Assembly (NCBI GenBank): GCA_031266435.1
Contig: JAISAZ010000096.1
Span: 1 to 37,836, forward strand
Direction of reading: 5' to 3'
DNA: 37,836 bases
Origin: Accumulibacter sp.
GTDB taxonomy: Bacteria > Pseudomonadota > Gammaproteobacteria > Burkholderiales > Rhodocyclaceae
Positions 33,704 to 37,836 of this stretch are shown piece by piece. Below the pieces are notes generated by a model. It worked only from the letters and a program-made list of their open reading frames with translations, did not search any database and was not told where the DNA came from. How positions within the stretch are numbered: the stretch's first letter is position 1; the number at the start of each line of letters is the position of its first letter. The position numbers and the translations under genes are program-made.

Positions 33704-34620
33704 ATTCACACGCGCTACCCACGCCCCTGCTCAGCATCATCATCCCCGCCTACAACTATGCTAATGTCCTTCAACGGGCAGTTGATTCCGTATTGACGCA
33801 AGCATCAGCGGAGGTGGAACTCTGGGTGATTGACGATGGCTCCACCGATACTACTCCTGCGGTTTTTGCTGCTTTGTCCGAACGTTACGGAGAACGCTTC
33901 CAAGGCGTCCGCCAAGAAAACAGCGGGCTTGCCTTCACGCGAAATCGCGGGGTGCATCTGGCGCGTGGGCGCTTTATGTTGTTTTTGGACGCCGACGACG
34001 AATTGGTAGTCGGCGTATTGCCGACGCTTTGCGGACATTTACGCGAACATCCGGATATTGACTTCTGGCAGGCGGGACATGTCGCAGTACTGCCCGATGG
34101 GCGGGAGCGGCAGCGCCCCGCCAGCGCGCTTCCACGCGACCCCATCAAGCGCTTGCGCGATTACCTTCTGGACAAAAAAATTTCGCTCAGCAACGGCGCC
34201 TGCGTATTTTCGCGCGAACTGCTGCTACGACGACCTTACCCTGACTATCTAAGGCATAGTGAAGACATTCCGGTGTTTGCTTATGCGCTGGCTCAAGAGA
34301 AAATTGAAGTTCTTGATCTGTTACTCACGCGCGTTCACAAGCACTCCGACAGTATGCGCCACAACGTAGGCGCGATGCGCAAAGTCGGCATGGCTTTGGT
34401 TGATGAGGTTTTTTCAAGACTTCCCGCTCATCTGCAATCGCTCAAGTCCGCTTACCGCGCACAGCGTTATCTGTCGCTGTTTCGCGCCTGTTTACTTGCC
34501 GGAGAGTACAACGACGCGCGCGCGTATTATCGTGAAGCGCTACTTACGAACTGGCGTGTGTTGCTCAAATGGTCTTATACTCGCAAGGCGGTTCGCTTAT
34601 GTTTGGGACTGAGAGAATGA
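33700..34620 (+). CDS. Family 2 glycosyltransferase
   Basis: This GT-A-fold enzyme (306 aa) would add a sugar to a surface glycan at the cytoplasmic face. The N-terminus has LLSIIIPAYNYANVLQRAVD and ELWVIDDGSTDTTP, the nucleotide-sugar binding start of GT2 proteins. QENSGLAFTRNRGVHLARG and the metal-binding FLDADDE (about 95-101) follow. SRELLLRRPYPDYLRHSEDI corresponds to the acceptor/ED region. The C-terminal third is helical with no membrane span. The ATG at 33700 overlaps the stop of the carbamoyltransferase relic, with no good separate ribosome site. Expression may therefore have depended on the lost upstream gene and now depends on readthrough from the array. Its stop is immediately followed by AT-rich DNA. 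Confidence 0.9.
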   Translation: MNSHALPTPLLSIIIPAYNYANVLQRAVDSVLTQASAEVELWVIDDGSTDTTPAVFAALSERYGERFQGVRQENSGLAFTRNRGVHLARGRFMLFLDADDELVVGVLPTLCGHLREHPDIDFWQAGHVAVLPDGRERQRPASALPRDPIKRLRDYLLDKKISLSNGACVFSRELLLRRPYPDYLRHSEDIPVFAYALAQEKIEVLDLLLTRVHKHSDSMRHNVGAMRKVGMALVDEVFSRLPAHLQSLKSAYRAQRYLSLFRACLLAGEYNDARAYYREALLTNWRVLLKWSYTRKAVRLCLGLRE

Positions 34621-34719
34621 ATATCCTCTTGTTTTTATATGCATTTAAATTTTTTTGGTCGCCGTATGGAAAAATAAATACGGATGAGTTGACTGATTTC
34701 AGATTTTTTTCAGTTTCTT

Positions 34720-35599
34720 ATGTCCCAACCTTTTTCCGTAGATGCATTTCCTCTCATTACAGTCATCATCACATCCTATAACCATGCGCTTTAGTATGTT
34801 GAAACGAGTATCGACAGCGTATTGCGACAAAGTTATCCCAACGTCGAGCTTCAGGTCATCGACGATGCTTCGAGTGATGGTAGCGTTGAATTGCTGCAAG
34901 GCTTTATGGATCGCATCGGGGGAGAGAGGGCGAGTACTTACTATTTCCATCAGGCCAATTTGGGCTTGCCGCGCACCTTGAACGAGGCCGTTGCGCGCGA
35001 ATGGCGAATCTATCATTCCATTCGGGTCTGATGACATCATGATTCCATGGAGAATCGAGCGCCAAGTTGCATATATGGCGGATAAACCGGGGGTAGGGAT
35101 TAGCGCGGGAAACATTGAAACGATCGACGGCAAAGGTAAGACATCGGAAAAACAACACTGGCGTGATTTGCCATTTCGTCGCTTGAGCTTCGACGGCTTG
35201 TTTCTTTCAAAAAAACGTATTCCGCCCACGCCGACACTGATGTTCCGAAGAAATGTACTGATGGAAGTTGGAGGGTTTGACGAGAACATTCGTCTGGAAA
35301 ACCCCTATATCTAACCTAAAATTACGCGAAAATGTTATTTTATCGATGTTCTCGGAGATATCTTGGCATAATACCGTCTGCATCCGTCAAATACTTCCGA
35401 GAACAGACGCTTCGTGATGGAGAATGTGCTAAAAACTTACGCATGTTTTTCCGATCACCCAGACTACGCCAAGGCGTGCGCGCGTTACCGTAATTCGATG
35501 TTGTTGAAGTGCGCGCGCGAAGATAAAGCGCTGGATCGAGAAATGCTCGACGGTTTGCCTTTTCGTGTATGGAAGATGAGAACTCTGTGTGGAATTTAG
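34720..35599 (+). pseudogene. Family 2 glycosyltransferase, broken by stops and a frameshift
   Basis: From the ATG at 34720 the frame reads FPLITVIITSYNHAL, then TAG (34792-34794), then YVETSIDSVLRQSYPNVELQ and VIDDASSDGSVELLQG, a clear GT2 start. Near 34990-35000 the frame changes: NLGLPRTLNEAVAR continues in another frame as ANGESIIPFGSDDIMIPWRI, the usual SDD region. That second frame runs through TLMFRRNVLMEVGGFDENIR to TAA (35312-35314), then to TAA (35369-35371), and on through YRLHPSNTS and MENVLKTYACFSDHPDYAKA to TAG (35597-35599). The conserved motifs in order show one gene of about 290 residues with at least four lesions. Amber recoding cannot rescue it because TAA stops also occur. 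Confidence 0.85.
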
Positions 35600-35786
35600 A
35601 GATTACTGTAATCGGATATTGCTTTAGCGAGGGCCGCGCTCTTACCCTCGGAGTGCCATCTTTCCAGGCGCAGAGCGTGATTCTCGGCTAGCCTATACGG
35701 GACACGCTGGGAAAGCCGCTTCTCCGTTGAAAAAACCGTATGCTCGGTTCGTTGATAAGCCGCTTGAAATCTTACATGAATTACCA

Positions 35787-37301
35787 ATGAAAAACGATAG
35801 AAAATTTTTCCTCAGTGCCGTTTTTTTGATCAGCCTCCTGCTTTCCGTCGTTGCTACGGTTTTCAATCCGATCATCGGCAGAGACGGGGCACTGTACATG
35901 GATATTGCCTCGCTTGCCACGACCGATTTATCCGGTGCGTACGGTGCTTTCAATTGGCCGTGGTATCCCATTCTGATTGGTTGGCTTTCACATGCCAGTA
36001 GAATTAATCCAGAATATTTATGGCGTGTCCTCGGTGAACTCATGCTTGCTACTGCGTGCGTTCTTGCGGTGGATATGGTCCATCAAAAGCGCCCGGGATT
36101 GATTTTCTGGGCGTCGTTGGCAGTCTTGTCCATCCCTGCGTTCAACATCTATCGGGGGGAAGTTATTCGCGAAAATGGCTTCTGGTGTTTTTCCGTATGT
36201 GCGCTCTGGATGCTCTTTCGCCACGAGCAGACCGGGTGCCGTACCTATTTGTTCGGGATGACCGCTACGATTTTGGCGGCGACCTTTTTTCGTTTTGAAG
36301 CGATGGTCTTGTTTTTTGTATTTCCTCTCTCACGCGGCGTTCGCGCGCTTGCGTCCGAGGGAGATCGTCCGCTCAGGCGCTTCGCTCCACTTCTTGTGGC
36401 GGTGGGCGCTTTGGTGGCTGTGGCGGGAATCTGGTTGGCGGCGTGGAAGTACGAATTGCTTCACTGGCGTTTTGTGGATTTAAGTCAGACTTTGGTGGAT
36501 TTCCTCTTGAACGGCATCGGAAAGCACTTTACGCCGACTGCGGAAAAGTTCGCCGAAATAATGCCATTCAAGTATTCGCGCGAAGACGCGGGCTTGATTT
36601 TGTTTTTTGGTTTTTCGTTTTATTTGCTCTGGAAAATAGCCCGGACGCTGGGCGTTTTTGTCGTTCCCGCCGCGATGAGCGTCTTCTCGAAAAAAAGCAC
36701 GGACGCGCTCCCGGCGGACCAAGAGCGTCATGAAAGCTATCCCTGGCTGTCCACGGATATCGCGGCGTTGATATTTTTCGCGGTTTGGTTCATTTTCATG
36801 CTTTATTACCTGTTTTTGAGTATGCGCTACACGACGCTGATGGGGTTTCTGCTTCTCCCGAGAATCGCCGAAGGCTTGGAACGCATCGTCTCAGGTCGAT
36901 CGCGCCTGAAAATTTCCGTGGTCGCAATCAGCGCCGCAATCGTTTTTGCCAACGTTATTAGTATCTCGCCGCCGAAAACGCACTTGCGCGAAGCAGGTAA
37001 GTGGCTTGCTGAAAATCTAAAGGAAAGCGACCGACTCTATCTCGACGATCCAAGGCTGGCTTATTACGCGGGATGGAAATTTTCTCCATCATTTGAAGAG
37101 GCCTTGGATGTGGCATTGGCGCAAACAAAGCTACCCTATTCGCACTTCATACTTGAATTGAAGGCCGAGAAAGAGATTCAAAGATTCGCGGCCAACGGTT
37201 TGCGGCCGCTGACAAGTTTCAGTAACAGGGACAGTAGCAGAATCTATGTCGTCTTTTTACGCACGGACGGAGCGCAAAAGCTCCTCGACGGCAAGGGATG
37301 A
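35787..37301 (+). CDS. Polytopic membrane protein, GT-C glycosyltransferase-like
   Basis: The 504-residue protein has about nine or ten hydrophobic segments, starting with FFLSAVFLISLLLSVVATVF, and a soluble C-terminal part. After the first helix comes NPIIGRDGALYMDIA, with an acidic residue in the first periplasmic loop as in lipid-linked sugar transferases of the PMT/ArnT (GT-C) class. A late membrane block (ALIFFAVWFIFMLYYLFLSM followed by RYTTLMGFLLLP) also fits that class. I prefer the ATG at 35787 to a TTG at 35727; neither has a strong ribosome site. It probably transfers a sugar from a polyprenyl carrier on the periplasmic side. The exact donor and acceptor cannot be read. The 187-bp spacer before it (35600-35786) holds nothing I recognise. 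Confidence 0.75.
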   Translation: MKNDRKFFLSAVFLISLLLSVVATVFNPIIGRDGALYMDIASLATTDLSGAYGAFNWPWYPILIGWLSHASRINPEYLWRVLGELMLATACVLAVDMVHQKRPGLIFWASLAVLSIPAFNIYRGEVIRENGFWCFSVCALWMLFRHEQTGCRTYLFGMTATILAATFFRFEAMVLFFVFPLSRGVRALASEGDRPLRRFAPLLVAVGALVAVAGIWLAAWKYELLHWRFVDLSQTLVDFLLNGIGKHFTPTAEKFAEIMPFKYSREDAGLILFFGFSFYLLWKIARTLGVFVVPAAMSVFSKKSTDALPADQERHESYPWLSTDIAALIFFAVWFIFMLYYLFLSMRYTTLMGFLLLPRIAEGLERIVSGRSRLKISVVAISAAIVFANVISISPPKTHLREAGKWLAENLKESDRLYLDDPRLAYYAGWKFSPSFEEALDVALAQTKLPYSHFILELKAEKEIQRFAANGLRPLTSFSNRDSSRIYVVFLRTDGAQKLLDGKG

Positions 37302-37397
37302 TGCGGTTTGTAAATTATTGGCTCGTGCCAACCTGACGGCATATGAATGACAAAAATTCGAGTGGGCCGGATGTTACGTGGTTCTTGGCATCAACCT

Positions 37398-37512
37398 GCG
37401 GGCACCTCGAAAAACCACAGAGATTTAATCGTGTGCGGTTATAACTCATTGATTTATATGAATTTATATGTGCTTATATTTTCAAAACCGAGGTTTTTAG
37501 AAGCGCCCCCGC
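37398..37512. repeat. Small inverted-repeat element (possible MITE)
   Basis: GCGGGCACCTCGAAAAACC (37398-37416) pairs with GGTTTTTAGAAGCGCCCCC (37492-37510) at about 15 of 19 positions, enclosing 75 bp of AT-rich DNA. The element ends at the stop of the glycosyltransferase fragment. The size and ends resemble a miniature inverted-repeat element, but no target duplication was confirmed. Confidence 0.35.
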
Positions 37513-37727
37513 TAAATCCCGAAGTAGGTTCGCAGACGGTCAATCGTATTCGGCGGAGCGGCGGACCGGAGCGGGGGTTCGAGAGCTTCAAGGATTTGTT
37601 GCCCCAAGGCAAAAAAGGAGTAGTGATCTTCGGCAAGCGTCTGCCCTCGGCGTGCGATGGAGTCCGCTAAATCAGGATCGCGCCGCAGAAGTGCAAGCTT
37701 TTCTCTCAATTCTTCGATGGCCCTTCG
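37512..37727 (-). pseudogene. C-terminal fragment of a family 4-type glycosyltransferase
   Basis: The minus frame between a TAG (37730-37728) and a stop at 37512 reads RRAIEELREKLALLRRDPDL, ADSIARRGQTLAEDHYSFFA and LGQQILEAL, ending RTYFGI. This matches the usual end of GT-B glycosyltransferases (group 1), where a helix of the type E-K-L-x-x-L-x-x-D-P is followed by R-G and Y-S. No upstream glycosyltransferase sequence follows; instead the frame meets DNA that appears to belong to an insertion sequence. It is most likely an IS-truncated gene running opposite to the polysaccharide genes. Confidence 0.6.
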
Positions 37728-37805
37728 CTACTTTGAGTGGGAAGAAGAGTGTAGAGAATCAAGAAAGGGGTAGAGTAAAGCTTTTGAAGCGGGAGGGGAT
37801 TTGAG

Positions 37806-37836
37806 ATGGACAAAGAAGTATTCAGTGCGGCGTTGG
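37806..37836 (+). CDS. Start of a probable ISL3-type transposase (cut by window edge)
   Basis: GGAGGGG precedes the ATG at 37806, and the frame reads MDKEVFSAAL before the window ends. From memory, ISL3-family transposases begin in this way (MD-x-K-x-L-F-x-x-AL-G-L). The DNA from about 37731 is unlike the neighbouring glycosyltransferase fragment and would be the IS left end. Only ten residues are visible, so the family call is tentative. Confidence 0.4.
   Translation, partial: MDKEVFSAAL

Noticed and set aside
35596..35787. 63-codon minus frame between the broken glycosyltransferase and the GT-C gene
   Set aside because: No ribosome site, no known motif, and no continuation; left as unexplained spacer.
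37347..37670. 107-codon plus frame at the right end
   Set aside because: It crosses the inverted-repeat element and runs antisense to the glycosyltransferase fragment, which has recognisable family features.

Overview
The window looks like a chromosomal segment of a Gram-negative, GC-rich betaproteobacterium. The basis is gene content and order: a divergent glnE / yhdP-nitrilase arrangement, an oxygen-independent ubiquinone set (ubiU-ubiV-ubiT), a type V autotransporter and LPS-type sugar modification genes. I recall this arrangement from Rhodocyclales-like genomes, but the order-level placement is inference. No tRNA, rRNA or CRISPR array was seen.

Layout. 1-2753 (minus): an autotransporter whose passenger is cut by one in-frame TAG, open at the left window edge. 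2754-3587: repeat-filled spacer. 3588-6039: ubiU, ubiV, ubiT. 6292-8909: glnS and pyrF, overlapping. 9185-14067: an ABC importer with one binding protein, one fused permease and two different ATPases. 14178-14660 (minus): a small secreted protein. 14957-17484: an HD-GYP protein with an altered active site, tcdA, and a secreted coiled-coil protein. 17711-20117: ahpC and ahpF with a palindromic operator candidate and terminators. 20177-22909 (minus): glnE. 23391-28119: yhdP and a nitrilase-family amidase. 28144-37301: a surface-polysaccharide region with a double kinase, a carbamoyltransferase, glycosyltransferases and a membrane GT-C protein. 37398 to the end: gene debris and the start of a transposase.

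Two layers of repeats stand out. The first is a dispersed intergenic family, present in most of the longer spacers. It consists of 7-bp tandem repeats (CTGATYC or TCTGTCY type), small GC-rich hairpins with 3-nt loops, and a conserved 14-mer GATCGGTTTTCATC (six copies or near copies). One repeat runs into pyrF and supplies its last codons and stop. The second layer is local: a 143-bp unit repeated on both sides of a gene for an AlbA_2 (Schlafen-type) ATP-binding regulator. Each unit carries the decamer GTTTATTATC three times, twice as a palindrome and once alone, giving 15 copies. The 3' end of the regulator gene is itself one of these units. Beyond the distal units lies a 33-codon in-frame relic of a second carbamoyltransferase gene whose stop still overlaps the next glycosyltransferase start. 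I read this as a repeat/regulator cassette that replaced most of a paralogous carbamoyltransferase inside the polysaccharide operon. It is the best candidate here for something undescribed.

The right-hand third is also decaying. One glycosyltransferase has a nonsense codon, a frameshift and two further stops. Another survives only as a C-terminal fragment next to a likely ISL3-type transposase start. The core metabolic genes (3.6-29.6 kb, apart from the spacers) look intact and ordinary.
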